Shown here: positions 1 to 12,795 of the stretch, piece by piece
Position numbering within the stretch: the stretch's first letter is position 1
Layout of the letters: each line of letters starts with the position of its first letter
Source of the DNA: Gavia stellata
Lineage: Eukaryota; Chordata; Aves; Gaviiformes; Gaviidae
Reading direction: 5' to 3'
NCBI RefSeq assembly: GCF_030936135.1
Contig: NC_082616.1
Location: 13,265,001-13,329,000, forward strand
DNA length: 64,000 nt
Position numbers and translations under genes: made by a program
The notes under the pieces: generated by a model
Database searches by the model: none
What the model saw: only the letters and a program-made list of their open reading frames with translations
Told to the model about the DNA's origin: nothing

Positions 1-3000
1 GCTCAGCCTTCGTCTGCCCAGCTGCAGGCTCTATCCTGATCCCTGTGTTATCCTAGTCTTTTTGAGTACAGCGTTAGTTCTCCTTTTCCCAGCCTTCTCC
101 AGGCAAATCCGGAATGCGGTGCCAGGACGTGTTGCGCTGCTGGTGCGAAGAGCGTGTGCACGGTCGAGGTTGAGCTCCAGGGTGCTGCACACTGAGCAGG
201 GCTGCAGGAGTGGCGTCTGCTCTTAGCGGTCCCTCGGTCCCTCATGCTTCTGGGTTCTCATTGCTCAGGGTAGCCATGGGAACGGCGTGCTCCAACGGGG
301 CACCTGCCTCCCTTGCGCGAGCCGCTCAGAAAATGTAGGTTGCTCTGGATGTATCCTGTCTTTATCTGTTTCTGCGCAGAGTCAAAAACCAGCCGCGTCT
401 CATTTCTACAGCACAGAGCTGGCTCGTTAGGGTGCTCTTTTTCCAGTGCCCTGGACATGCTTGCTTTAGCGATGCTGCATGATGCAGACAGCTTGCTGCT
501 AAGCACATCATGATACCACGGGCTGCTGCTCCAAGTAAACTTCAACACTATGGGTCCCTTGTTCGGTTGTTGTGTTTTTTTTTTTTTTTTAATTTGTTTT
601 CACTAATGGAGTTTTAGGTGGTTTTATAATGCAGTCGGAATTGAGGAAAGCCCTATGCTTGGTTACAGTGGTTTCAGTGATGGCCCTTGGCTGTGCCCAC
701 GCACCCGGGGCAGGAGGTCTGTGGGGAGAGCAGCCAGGGACAGTCACCTCTTCCTTTCCTGGCTTTCTTGGGAATAAGGCAGGGCTGTGGGAATTGCTGG
801 CTCCTACAGCATTTAAGCTTTCTTATGAGAAGCTTTTTGCTTTAGCTTAGTAAAGGAAGTTTTAATCCGAGTATGAAGACTGGCGCAGGAAACTCAAAGG
901 ACTGCTGGACAAACATGAAAAATTACAATTTATGTGCTGTGCAATGGAACATGTATTTCGAGTAAGATATTGAATCTTCTTTGATGCAGAGATTGCAATT
1001 ACTTCTCTGATGCATGTTTGTTAGAATCATCATTTTAAAACCATTCCTAATGTAATACTTAATCTGGTATTTGTAATCCTTTTATGCAGGGCCATTATAT
1101 TTTCGTAATTTTTTCATGTCCTCCTGGGGAGGAAGAGTGTCTTTTAAGTAGGTTGCCTGTCTAAAGACTTCCATGTCTTCACTTCGAGCCAAACACAACT
1201 AAATGATGCTGGGGCTGAGACTTTTTTGTGTTGTGTCCATCATGTTGTCCCCTGTTGCTGTTACACGCATCATGCTCCAGCTCTGCTGTTGGCACACCCA
1301 CGTTCCCCCCACTGCTGTCTTTATCCCCAATGGCTGTTTTTAGGTGGAACAGGCTTCAGCAAGTGCTGCCCTACTGCTTTCCTTGCCTGTGCTAAACCTG
1401 CTGCTCCCATGGTGCTTGCGAGGACAGACTTGCGTGTGTTGAAGGAAGAAGCAATGGGACTCTTTACTGGATTCCAAGTTAACTTAGATGGAAGCTGATA
1501 CCACCTCACAGCTGCAAAATGTTAAAGTCATGCTATTTGTATTCCCCACATTTGACATACAGAACAGACTTGCTTGCCCTAATGCTGGCTGTCTTCCTTC
1601 TTTCCACCTAAAATATCCTGGACTGGCTATTTTATGGGTCTGGGCTCCATCTTCATGAGTCTGACTTGATATAAAATTAAATTTTTTGGTTGTGTTCTTG
1701 CTGGCCCAAACTCTAAACCTTATTTTGTTTTGTTTGTTTTTAAACACACAAAAAACCCAAACAACTTTCAAGGGAGTAACACTTACTGTCCTCGTGTGTT
1801 CACTTACAAAGGGTAGTTGCCAGTGTTTTAGTTTGTGAACCAAGCTGTTTTCTAGCCATTTACTCCTTAGATTTTGATACTTGATACTGTATTGCATTCA
1901 AGCCAGTTAAATAAAATTAGGGAAGACTCCCAGCTAAAACCAGATTTGTGACAACAATGAGGTCATTAAAAATAAATGTTCAAGCATATAAGTCAGTGTG
2001 GGTTCAGCCTGATCTGTTCTATCAGCCTGGTGTTAAAATTTGCTGAAATCACCCACAATAATCTTACTGACTCCAGCAGGCTTTTGCTCAGTGCTTTCAG
2101 CAGACACGGCAGCATGGCATTCCCCACTACCTCTGAGAGGATTAGAGAAAGTGTGACAGCAGTTTCCTCGTGTTTGCTTTTCTGCTCCTTATTCATTTCA
2201 GTCCCCTTTTTGTCTTATCTCTTGTACATGATCCTACAAACGCGTAAGCATGGGTGGACAAAAGAAGATTCCCTTGTCACCTTTTTGGGTTGTGGTTATG
2301 CCCTCTAAAAATCAGAACGCAATGAGATGTAGCTTTTGCACCTGCCTGTGGTTCCCGGGACGTGGATCTGCCTTGCCATTCTTGTTGGTACTGGAGACAG
2401 TGCAAACCCACCCCTCACATCATTTGAATGCTCGCTTAAAAACTCTTGGAAGGATTTTCCTACGCTTAAACTGATGGGTGTCTTGCACCTGATGTCCATC
2501 CAGACTGAATATATTTCTGGTGAGCACTGCATATGATACAGCAACTTTGCATGATCTGAAAAAACGGTGAGGAGGCAAAGACTGTGCGTGTGCACCACAT
2601 GTGGAGGCAGGTGCTGAAGTGACCTGGCTTGGCTTTTGAGCGTGTGCTTTTTTGGTTTATTGTCTTCTCTCCGTCCCCATTGCCTTGCCCCTCTTTGGGA
2701 GAACTTGCCTACCACAACAGCAGCAGAATGCAGGAAGCCCAAGCAACCATATGATGCCCTGCTCACTGTGACTGTTGAATAGAGAGGATGCGCTCAATTT
2801 ATAGGGAGGATGATGTACAGATTAGTGTTCTTGAAAGGCATTACTGTGTATTTGGGAAGGGAAAATGATGGTGTGACCGACTGCAGATTAATATGATTAG
2901 CAGATCAAAAAATCCAGGCTGAAGTTGGGCACCCACTATCCATTGTATTTCAATGGGATTTGGTCATGTAACTATCTGGGACTATTTCTGATCCCTCTTC

Positions 3001-5483
3001 CTATGATGCAGAATGTCTGTGAGCCATTTGCTTCCTTTATCTCTGTTCGGACAGTTATGTGTTGATATCGGGTCAGCAGCTGGTGCTCCCTCTGCAAGAT
3101 CAAAGGTCTCTGCTGCACCTGGCAGAGCTGTAGACCTGGAATTTTGCTTATGTTCCTGCTCCTCTGGGCCATTTTGTAGTTTCATAAAGTGTAAGTTACA
3201 TTTATTCATGTTTATGAGTAGTGACAGAGGGAGCACAGAAGCTGTCCTAAGTGACAGTCTAGTACTGAATCTTCAAGGTGGTGTCAAAATCATCCATTAT
3301 GATGAAATTCCCATCTCTAATCCTGAAAAAAACCCAAAACCCTTGAATTATTTTTGAGCTTGAAAAGTTTTCATGGCTGAGATTTTCACAGAAATTACTG
3401 GCTTTTTGCAGCAAAGTTGTAATTAAATTCTGGCAAGTTAGAATCTGGGGTTTTGGGGGGGTTGGGGGATTTAAACTTGTTCCTGGAAAATTAAAACAAG
3501 AACAAAAACCTAGAGGACATTTTTATTGCTGCTTTCCCTCCAGAAAAAAGTATTTTGGTCTCCTCCCATCACCCAAGCTTCAACAGTAAACTTCAAAGAT
3601 GAGCAAAGCAGGAGGATCTGTTGGTGATGTGGTAATAACTCTGTGCTTCAACAGGATTAAGACACTGTTTTTCTACAGATGTTGGCCAACTCTCTCAGCT
3701 GTAGTTATTCACTGGAGCTACGCTACTTGTCAGAATAATTCTATAGTGATGCATGACAGGTGTTACAAAAAGATGGAGCCGTCTTTGAACTTTAAAGTAG
3801 TTTTGTCTCACTTTGGGAGTGGAAAGATGAATGATACTGTAATGCCTGTGAACGATACTGTGAAAAAGAAAGGGATTGATGCATGCTCACCAGCTTTCTT
3901 GGACCAGATGCCAAAATTACTTCTTTCTTGGGCTGTTTGCTTTCAGGCACAGTACAGGTAGCTCTGCAGGTGAGAAGCTCTATCTTTAAAAAAAAGAAAA
4001 AAACCCAAACAACTACATGCACTGAAAACCTAGCAAAATATTGTGGAGATGTATGTTTTCAGTGCGAGGGGGCTTTATGTGATCAAGCCAGACAGGGGTG
4101 TAAACTCAGGGCAGGATGGGAATACAGATGCCCCGGGGGGACTGTGGTGCTGTAAGCCAGCCCTCAGGCCGTGCTGTGCACCAGGCAGACCTGGCCGTGA
4201 TGCTCAGTTTGCCGTTGTGGTTAACAGTACCCGCTGCTCCGGAGCAGCACGTGTCTCTCAGTCTGCCATGACCTCGTGCTGCACGGTGATGTGGGGGGAC
4301 ATAATTTCCTTTGGTGCGCGGGAGCGGTGAGCCTGCTGCGCAGGAGCGCAGGGTGCAGCCCCTCGCAGGGCCCTGCCTCTGCCAGAGGTGGCCGGCAGAG
4401 TCCCGGGGGGAACTGGCGTATCCTCTGGACAACGCGGGCAGGGCTACCCTGTCTGGGTGATGCCCTTATTCCTCTGGCTCTCCGTATTGCTGGCTCTGTT
4501 CCTTTACCACAGGTCTAAGTTTGTGTAAGGTGGTAGCAAAAGTAGCCTGGGTGGCCTCGGATTACGTCTACGCCAGTAAACTAGAGCGGGCCAGGGCACA
4601 GGCGCAAGCCTGGCTGTGATGGTGTGCTCTGTTAGGTAGCTGGCACGCTTTTCACCTGGTTGTCCCCTATGCCAACGAGCATTTTCCTATCCAGTGCCAG
4701 GACGTCAGTCAAGGCAGGGGATAGAGATCCTTCCTGCTGCGCAATATGGAGCAGGTTACCCTCCTTGGTGAGGACGAGAGCTTAGCTGCATGGATGTAAG
4801 CCACACTGTGCCATTTGCCTGTCGGGGCAGAGATCAGGCTTTAGCATGTTCTGTTTAATAGTATGGAAAAGGCTTTCTGTTTAAGAATACAGAAATACAG
4901 ATTAAATGCTTCTTGCATGAAATTGAAGAGTGATTCGCTAGGTGTCCTTTCAGGTCTCATGTTCCCCCTTGGGTTTCAGTCATTTGGAAGTTGTTCCTAT
5001 GTGGAGTTTAGCAAGAATATTATCCCTGGGATCCCAGATGACATGGCAGGGCACTTCAGTCACACAAAACAAGCTCCTTTCTCCTTTTTCAAAACACTAG
5101 CATTTCAAATTACTCCTCTAGGGTTTAGATTTTCGCAGAATGCAATCATAAGAAACCCTTGCGATGTGCAACAGGGGGAAAAAAAGGAAGGGAAAAATAT
5201 TTAAGTGTGGCTTAGCAATATCCAGAGAATAAAAATAAAAAAAAAGTAGTCTTTATGACGATGATAAAATGTTGGCAGCTTTTGATAGCTTGTAAGAACT
5301 TTTGGATAAATACTTCAATGATCTTTCTATTAAATCCCAGAGAGCCCCATGAATTCTTCTTGCAAGAAGCATTTTATTTTTTTAAAATGTATATACCAAA
5401 ACAAACCTAAGATGAGTTGGGACACTGCAGTTTGTTTCTGCTTGACAATCTCCAGACTCAACATTTTCTCTTTTCTTTTGCAG
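1..5483. other. Upstream intron sequence, no exon recognised
   Basis: No SLC24A3 exon was found here, although the exon encoding the segment before residue 1 must lie upstream, so this is most simply intron. It contains a T homopolymer (575-590), AT-rich unique sequence and a CpG-dense patch near 4130-4610. The open frames present are short and resemble no family I know. Confidence 0.6.
4130..4610. other. CpG-dense patch
   Basis: I counted more than twenty CpG dinucleotides by eye in this stretch, against very few in the sequence on either side. It holds several GC boxes of no clear arrangement and no TATA box I can defend. It may be an intronic CpG island, an alternative promoter or simply a GC-rich segment. 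No transcript structure supports a choice. Confidence 0.4.
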
Positions 5484-5558
5484 GCCGTGTATATGTTTTA
5501 TGCTTTGGCAATTGTCTGTGATGATTTCTTTGTCCCTTCGTTGGAAAAGATTTGTGAA
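5484..5558 (+). CDS. SLC24A3: SLC24A3 exon 1 of window (TM segment before alpha-1)
   Basis: This 75-bp exon encodes 25 codons in phase 0 at both ends (residues 1-25), beginning AVYMFYALAIVCDDFF and ending LEKICE. It has a strong pyrimidine tract and CAG acceptor (5481-5483) and a GTAAGT donor at 5559. The product is the first core membrane helix, running into the conserved DDFFVPSLEKI motif that precedes the alpha-1 repeat in NCKX proteins. The next exon starts with the expected RLHLSED. The previous exon should end in the codon for the residue before the alanine and was not found in the 5.5 kb upstream. Confidence 0.97.
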
Positions 5559-7949
5559 GTAAGTATTAGAAGATGTTACTTAAGCTTGTGTGCTGCTTTA
5601 GCAGCAGTTCTCCTTGAGAGCCTCGGAACATGATGATAGTGTATTTACTATTGTCTTAGAGCATTCCCCACGCTTATTGTTTAGTTGCTCAACACTGCGC
5701 ACGTGCATTGGCTCAGCTTCATGTTCTCGCTCGCAGGAGATGGGCTGGGAGTCTGCTGGTGGGTAAACTTGGCTGACGCTCCCTCTTAAAGCTAGCAGTC
5801 ACCTCTCAAATAACAATTCCTATATATGCATCATACTACTTCTTAAAAGTGGAGGCAATTTATAACATAGTAAAAACCACGTTCTCTAGAGCAGTGATTC
5901 CCAAACTCAGCCCCACGCTGCGGGCTCTCCAGCGGTGCTAACTGCAGCACGGGTTTCCAGGTAATAAGCCCAGCAGAGCTTGTTAGCTTGTCCTGTGCTT
6001 TGCCGCTGATGTGCTCCTGCCTCTCCAGCTGAGAAACCTTGCCCTTGAGGTAGGATCCAGCTGTCAGAGACTGCGAGAGGGTTGGGACATTGTTCGTTGC
6101 CTATATAGGGAACAGCGCTTCGGTTCAGTTATGGTTTCAGGCATGTCACTCGGTTTTCCTGGGACTTAGAAAATTATAACCTTTAATTTCTTGACTTTTG
6201 CATGGAAATACTGATCCACGGGGTGTTTCTGAGTTTCATATACCATTAACTTAAAACTTAGAAACCTCACTAGTATCAGGCTGGGAAAGAAAAAATGCAC
6301 AAGAGAGTTTAGATGTATTGGTATTTAAAAAAAAAAAAAAAAGAAAAAAGAAAAAAACACCCAGGGGAGGGAGAGATGCCAAGCTCTCAGCCAGCTGTCC
6401 GAGAGCTGAGTCCTGCCCCTGCGTGTCGTCCTGGCCCCATGGGACCGGGGAGCTGTGCCTCCCTCCTGCTCCCCCTGCCCCAGTCCGTGAGGACCTGCAC
6501 ACTGCTGGTGCATTCAGGCTGGGATTTACCAGCTCTCGGTGCAGCCACCGACAGGGAGTGCTGCCTAACCAGAGCAGGACTGCCCTGAGCAGACCCACAC
6601 CAGAGCTGGGTCTGGCTGCTTGGACTTTGGTTGATCTTGGTTTAGGTCTAGGATGCTGCAGATGTGCAGCGTGCTTGCTTCCCGGGGCTTTTTGGCTTTG
6701 CTTGTGCAGTGCCCAGCACAAGAGTTCACGGCTGACTGCTCTCCAGGTGCTCTGACCACTCATGCTGTGATTGCTGCTGTTGCCTCATGCTTGTGTGTCA
6801 TTGCAGATGTCTCTTCAAAAACACTAGGCCCTGCCCTTAGCTGATATAAATTAAAACCTCTGGTGATTTACCCTAGTAGAAACCATGGATCTTGTACCTT
6901 GCCTTCAAAGTCATGAGTTTCATAACTTGTGTTGTGTTGGTATAAGTTGTAAAGCAGCAGGGACAGCTAGGTCAGCTGTAAAGAAGCTCTTGAACACTTC
7001 CAGCAATTGCAAGGAACTCTGTCCCTCTTTTGCTAAGGATGGCATGCTGACATTTTAGAAGACAAGGGGTACATTTTAGCCTAAATCAGTCCAGACAGCT
7101 ACAGGGTGAACACAGACCATATACCTGAAGTGACTGCGAGCCCTCTCCAATGTCAATCTCGGGCAATGAAATCTGTGCATGTAGAAAATATGGTTTGGTC
7201 TTGCCAGTTAGGCGTCTCTGTCAGCTGGAGGAGATGCCTGCCAATCTGCCTGGAAATAAGTGTTGCTCCTCAGGGCACAGGCTGTGCCTAGCCGTGGGAG
7301 GAAGTGTGGGAGACGGCAGGAGAAATCATTTGTGCTGACAGCTCTGATGGAAGTTGTCTCTAAACTAACCTGATATTTGTAGTTCAGCACCTTGCCATAC
7401 AAGCCTTTTTTGCATCATCAAAAAAAAAAAGGTCCCTAGGAAATCCCACTCTCTTGGCGTGTAAGTATTCAGGTAACTGAAGGGTGACAACACGAGGCAG
7501 GAGCTTCTGTTCTGCAAAGTTGCTGCGCTCTCTAGGGCTGAGTCTAGGGAAAGCCACTGTGAGGTTCAGGGGGAGGGAACAGAGATGTTGCATGTGGAAG
7601 TGGGGATGGGAGATGCTGGAGATGTAGACATGCTGAGTTATTTAACCTCCCCTCTCCTGAGCAAGGGAACCCTGCTGGGAAACGTGGGTCTAGAAGGCCA
7701 GCTCGGGTCACTGTAGATGAACGAAACCTGACCTGAGTAAGCAGTGTCCAGGACAGGCTTGTATTTTGGGCTGCCGTCGATATGCCCAAGGGCAGGCCTG
7801 CCACCCAGAGGGGACACAGGTGGAGCTAGGAGATTGAGGGAGATTATTATTTCTCTTGACTGAGCACTTGTTAAATCCCAGCTACGAGTGTATTTTGATT
7901 AGTGGCCTTGCTTATGGTATCGAGGTCTGATCTAGGTCTGTGAAGTGCT

Positions 7950-8050
7950 TGGTCCTGTTACAACTCTGCCATGGACTCTCCGAGTGACCTCAGACAGGCT
8001 TCATTGCTTCTCCATACCTCTGTTTCCTGCACTGGTCAGTAGAAATGTTG
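7950..8050 (-). repeat. MIR-like ancient SINE fossil
   Basis: Read on the reverse strand, this resembles the conserved 3' part of MIR-type SINEs. On the + strand it has the order 'aactctgcca', 'gtgacctcagacaggcttca' and 'cctctgtttcctgca', corresponding to the usual 'tctgccacttac', 'gtgaccttgggcaagtcac' and 'cctcagtttcctcatctg'. It is very diverged. An old CR1/L3-derived tail is the alternative. Confidence 0.5.
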
Positions 8051-9067
8051 GTCCTCCACTGTATTTACAGATTATGATAGGAAACACCATGCATAGCGTT
8101 AATGGTTTCTGACTTTACTGGTGGTAAACTTAGTTATTGTAAATGAGAGGCCCACAGACTGGAGAATTCCCTCTCCTTTTACTGTCATTAGCTTTCTATA
8201 GGTGCAGGATCTGTGCATCTCTCCACCTGCCCCAGAAGGTTGGTTACAGAGGTACGAGTGTCAGAATTATGGTGCCATTTGTTCTTTTGACAAATTCCAA
8301 ATGTGTTTGGATTTGTACAGATATCTGATGTCTAAAAAGCAAACACCCTCCCCCTGTGACTTTAACATAGTATTTACTAGAAGGGTACTTTCACTTGACC
8401 AGATCTTTACTTTTTTACTTCTTGTCTTCTCAATGGTATGTAACAACTCCTCATGTGCTTTAACGGTTCTGAACCATTGTGTTACCCAACACCACCAATA
8501 AAATATAATGATAATAAATTTTATTCAGTTGTGTGTGAAAGAGAAAACTTAGCGATAGTACACTAGATCTAGCATACTTGTATTAAGAAGTTACTGTCCA
8601 GAAGAAACATACTGTGTCATTAGCAATTATCAAAATGGGTCATATAAATGGATCAGAATTTTACTATTCCTATTGCTCCTACTTGATTCTCTCCCAAAAA
8701 AGGTGGTTCTCACCCCATAGGTGACCTTTGGGGGCATTGCATGTATTTTATGCATAATTAAGCAGTTCTGGAATTACATGACGGCAAAAACACCAGGCAT
8801 TCCTGTTTCCTGATCCAACTACTTTTGATTTTATCAGTCCAGAATGGCTTGTCTTCAAAACATCCAGCTTTTCATGGTTTGTCCTTGATGTTAGCACTCA
8901 AGAATGTGTGGGAAAAGGCTTGGGTCACTTCGCAAAGGCCTCTGCAGCCTTTGGTAGTATCCACCCTTGCATATTTTTCTAGGAAAGGGAAGGTTTTATC
9001 ACTTCCCAGCGACGGCAGATGCTACCACCATTGCTTACACCAACCAATACTCTCCCCACATAAAGAC

Positions 9068-10412
9068 CCTGTCTCACCTCTGTGCCCAGCAAGATCATGG
9101 AGCAGATCCTCCTGGAAACTATAGTAAGGCACATGGAAAACAAGGAGGTGACTGGTGACAGCCAACATGGCTTCACTAAGGGCAAATCCTGCCTGACAAA
9201 TTTGGTGGCCTTCTACGATGGGGCTACAGTGTTGGTGGGTAAGGGAAGAGCAACTGACGTCACCTACCTGGATTTGTGCAAAGCATTTGACACTGTCCCG
9301 CACGACATCCTTGTCTCTAAGCTGGAGAGACATGGATTTGGCAGATGAACGACTCAGTGGTTAAGGAATTGGCTAGATGGTCGCACACAAAGAGTTGTGG
9401 TCAAAAGCTCAATGTCCAAGTGGAGACCAGTGACAAGTAGTGTTCCTCGGGGGTCGGTATTGGGACCGGTGCCGTTTAACATCTTTGTCGGCAACATGGA
9501 CAGTGGGATTGAGTGCACCCTCAGCAAGTTTGCCGACGACACCAAGCCGTGTGGTGTGGTCGACATGCCGGAGGGAAGGGATGCCGTCCAGAGGGACCTC
9601 GACAGGCTAGAGTGGTGGGCCTGTGAGAACCTCATGAAGTTCAACAAGGCCAAGTGCAGGGTCCTGCACGTGGGTCAGGGCAGTCCGAAGCACAAATACA
9701 GGCTGGGTGGAGAATGGATTGAGAGCAGCCCTGAGGAGAAGGACTTGGGGGGTGTTGTTTGATGAGAAGATCAACGTGAGCCAGCAGTGCGCACTTGCAG
9801 CCCAGAAAGCCAACCGTATTCTGGGCTGCATCAAAAGAAACGTGACCAGCAAGTCGAGGGAGGTGATTCTTCCCTTCTATTCTGCTCTCGTGAGACCCCA
9901 CCTGGAGTACTGCGTTCAGCTCTGGGGCCCCCAACAGAAGAAGGATGTGGACCTGTTGGACTGAGTCCAGAAGAGGGCCACGAAGATGATCAGAGGACTG
10001 GAGCACCTCTCCTGGGAATACAGGCTGAGAGAGTTGGGGTTGTTCAGCCTGGAGAAGAGAGGGCTCCGGGGAGACCTTCCAGTACCTGGAGGAGGGGGCC
10101 TACAAGAAAGCTGGAGAGGGACTTTTTACAAGGGCATGTAGTGATAGGACAAGGGGTAATGGCTTTAAACTGAAAGAGGGTAGATTTAGATTAGATACAA
10201 GGAAGAAATTCTTCACTGTAAGGGTGGTGAGGCACTGGAACAGGTTGTCCAGAGAAGATGTGGAGGCCCCAATCCTGGAAGTGTTCAAGGCCAGGTTGGA
10301 TGGGGCTTTGAGCAACCTGGTCTAGTGGAAGGTGTCCCTGCCCATGGCAGGGAGGTAGGAACTTGATGATCTTTAAGGTCCCTTCCAACCCAAGCCATTC
10401 TATGATTCTATG
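9068..10412 (+). mobile_element. CR1 non-LTR retrotransposon, 5'-truncated, decayed ORF2
   Basis: This is a chicken-repeat-1 type LINE inserted in the same direction as SLC24A3. The first reading block encodes reverse transcriptase motifs ([31 protein letters not shown]), followed by the catalytic FADD box at 9529-9540 and the downstream LGCIKRNV and [14 protein letters not shown] regions. The endonuclease half is absent through 5' truncation, the usual fate of CR1 copies. The 3' end is diagnostic: a GGTCCCTTCCAACC segment and two ATTCTATG octamers at 10397-10412. The reading frame is broken by a TGA at 9346-9348, a frame change around the G-run near 9750 and a TGA at 9962-9964, so the copy is dead. 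The closeness to the CR1 sequence I know suggests a moderately young insertion. Confidence 0.95.
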
Positions 10413-12710
10413 AAATGAGTAGGCTGACTTGGAGAGCCAGGGCCGCTTTGTGAGGGAGAAGACCACCTGAGTCTTCCTCCGTCACCTGATGAGATAAGAC
10501 CTGGGATGTTTTCAAGGGTGTTCACTTGTTTGTTAACGCACAAGAAATAATCGAGACAGAGGGAGCGGGGAGAGAGCCCCTTGGCAGGAACTCACATCTA
10601 AGAGGTTGTACTGGGTATGGCAGTACATGTAATGTGCTTAGCATGCAAGCAACCGTAAATGGTAATGCCTTGCTGCTGACCTAAGATCTACCATCAGTAA
10701 TCCAACTACCACCTACTGTCATATCCAGCACAAAAGAATTCAAACCTCCTGCCTGAAGGCTTTTTTGGTCTTGGAGATCAACCAGTAGTTATTCTACAGT
10801 TGCTCACAGTTTAGATGCACTAATTCTAAAATAAATGCCCTTTTTCTGGCTTAGCTTCATCTAGTTTTGAAAGCGGTTGTTGAGTTAAACCAACAAGGCA
10901 TTTACACTCCCAAATGTGTGTGATGAGAATTTGTTCCAGAACACTTGCTGTGGTAGACATTCACATTCTGTCTTAGTTCAGATGTACTTACAATAAAGCC
11001 CTGATTTTCATTTGTTTTCTAAAACAGCTTGTACTTGCATTTGCCCAGCTTCTCTCTGTTATTGGTGTTACAGAGTGTTTATGTGATGCAACTAACGTCA
11101 TACATCAATTGCAAACATTTGTCTGCAAATACCAGAGAATACATTTTTGCCTCCTACATGGTGTGCTGTATTTTCTGTTCTATTGTATTAACTTAATCAT
11201 CATACTCATTGCAATAAATTAGCTAGGAACTGTCCTCGAGGGAACTTACTATAGCTTCAAATTAAACCATCCCCACAGCAAGTCAGCACAGCTGGTTTCC
11301 TTGGCTGATGGTCTTTTCTTTCAAGAGACACCATCGAGTTGCAGACCGACTATTGTAGGATGACCGTCTCTATATTTCCATAGAGAATCCTGTAGAAGAA
11401 AGTGTCCTTTGGGGGTCTACTTCTGGTCCTATGAACTTCTTCTACAATAGTTTTAATCCTATTAAAAATAATTTTCATAAAGCTGTGTTCAGTCAGGTTC
11501 CACAAGCTTTTATAGCAGTGCAGTGATGCAGTGGTCTTTTGCTTTAAAAGCATTCCTGGTGAGGGCACATCTTTTCCTTTTTCCTTATCCCCGTAACATA
11601 TATACAAAATTTTTTTTTAAATGTGTGTGGTCGGTGGATAGAGTTACCTTCTCTTATGGGCCTAGAATATCCTCTGTGGGATCTTGAATCCAGATAAGGT
11701 TGGTAGGAGGATTCCTGCAATCCTTGTATCTGTGCAAATGTACTTTGGTAACAATAAAGTTGCAGAGAAGCCCTGCAGCGCTGCAGAGGGAAGAAGGGAG
11801 AGGAAGGCTTCCTCCACCCTGCCAGGCTGGGTGTGCTGCTTCAAACAGCTGGTTCTGCTAGGGAAACATCCCCACCACCCTCAGCTGTCTTCCCCTTGCT
11901 CGTACAATGGCAGCCACAGAGTCGCACGCGTGCAAGCAAGCCAGCTTTGTGTAGTAACAGCTCAGCAGTTTATGGCTGTATGGTGGGGGGTGGCTTTTTT
12001 TAGCTACTCATTAAACTGTGGAAGGTGCCAGCAAGGCATGTGGTCTTTAACAGCCTTGTCGCGTTTGCTGAACAGTGACTTGGTGCAGATGGAGCAGTGG
12101 GAATGCAGAAAACATAAAGGAAGTAATTAAGCAAGTAAATCTTTGGAAACAGCATATGCCGATGAAGTTTTCATAGAGTAGTGGGTCCTTTCCCTTCCAG
12201 AAACCCCCATTTTAGATAGTCCCTGGGTGCTGCTAGGGGAAGGCTGTAGGAGGTAAGTATCTTTGATGGTGATCCAAGTGAAAGGGGGTGAGGAGACGTT
12301 AGACGTCCAAGGCTGACATGATACTAGGGAAGGCGGCTGGGGGTGAACCAAACCTGAGCTCCAGCCCTCCCCTTTGCAGGCCAAAGTAGATGGGATAACA
12401 TGTGTATTGTTGGGGTCATGGAGGAGACAAAGAGCCGTGACTGGTGAAACTGCCTTGCTGTTGTCCAGAGTACTGCTCTTTCTCTCCTCTGTAAAGGGTA
12501 TCACAGCCACAACCTGCCCTCTCTACAAGGACATGCTAGCTTAAGTAGCCAATGCCCATGATGACTTTTCCCCCTATACTTAAACTGTATTAACATAAAC
12601 TTGATACATGTTGGCAGTTTCCCACTCTTGGCAGACAGTTTAACATTTCTAGTTGAATTCCTTCAGCCTCTCAGTGTTGTAATCAATGACTCTGATGTGT
12701 TTTTCTGCAG

Positions 12711-12795
12711 CGCTTGCATCTTAGCGAAGATGTGGCTGGGGCAACTTTCATGGCAGCGGGAAGCTCTGCTCCTGAGTTGTTTACATCTGTCATAG
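12711..12795 (+). CDS. SLC24A3: SLC24A3 exon 2 of window (alpha-1 repeat, first part)
   Basis: This 85-bp exon encodes residues 26-53 plus the first base of glycine 54. It starts [20 protein letters not shown] and continues PELFTSVI. The acidic residue of AGSSAPE (residue 47, codon GAG at 12774-12776) corresponds to the glutamate shown in NCKX2 to be essential for cation transport. The acceptor is TTTTCTGCAG and the donor GTAACT at 12796. The phase-1 end fits the next exon, which supplies GT to complete the glycine codon. Confidence 0.98.

Larger units (their letters stand above)
5559..12710 (+). other. Intron, 7.2 kb
   Basis: This GT-AG intron carries an A-rich tract at 6327-6356, an ancient MIR-like fossil (about 7950-8050) and the sense CR1 element (about 9068-10412). 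The rest appears to be unique, AT-leaning sequence. Open frames of up to 170 codons near 6251-6763 run through the A-rich tract and show no family resemblance. Confidence 0.9.

Noticed and set aside
5892..5912. CAGTGATTCCCAAACTCAGC, similar to a hAT-Charlie transposon end
   Set aside because: No matching inverted terminal repeat or 8-bp duplication was found nearby, so the resemblance may be chance.
6251..6763. 170-codon minus-strand open frame and overlapping plus-strand frames
   Set aside because: They run through an A-rich/T-rich tract, giving poly-Lys or poly-Phe stretches, and show no domain or splice structure.
9082..9964. Reverse-transcriptase-like open frames as a host gene
   Set aside because: They are parts of a truncated CR1 element, broken by two stops and a frame change, with the CR1 tail directly downstream.
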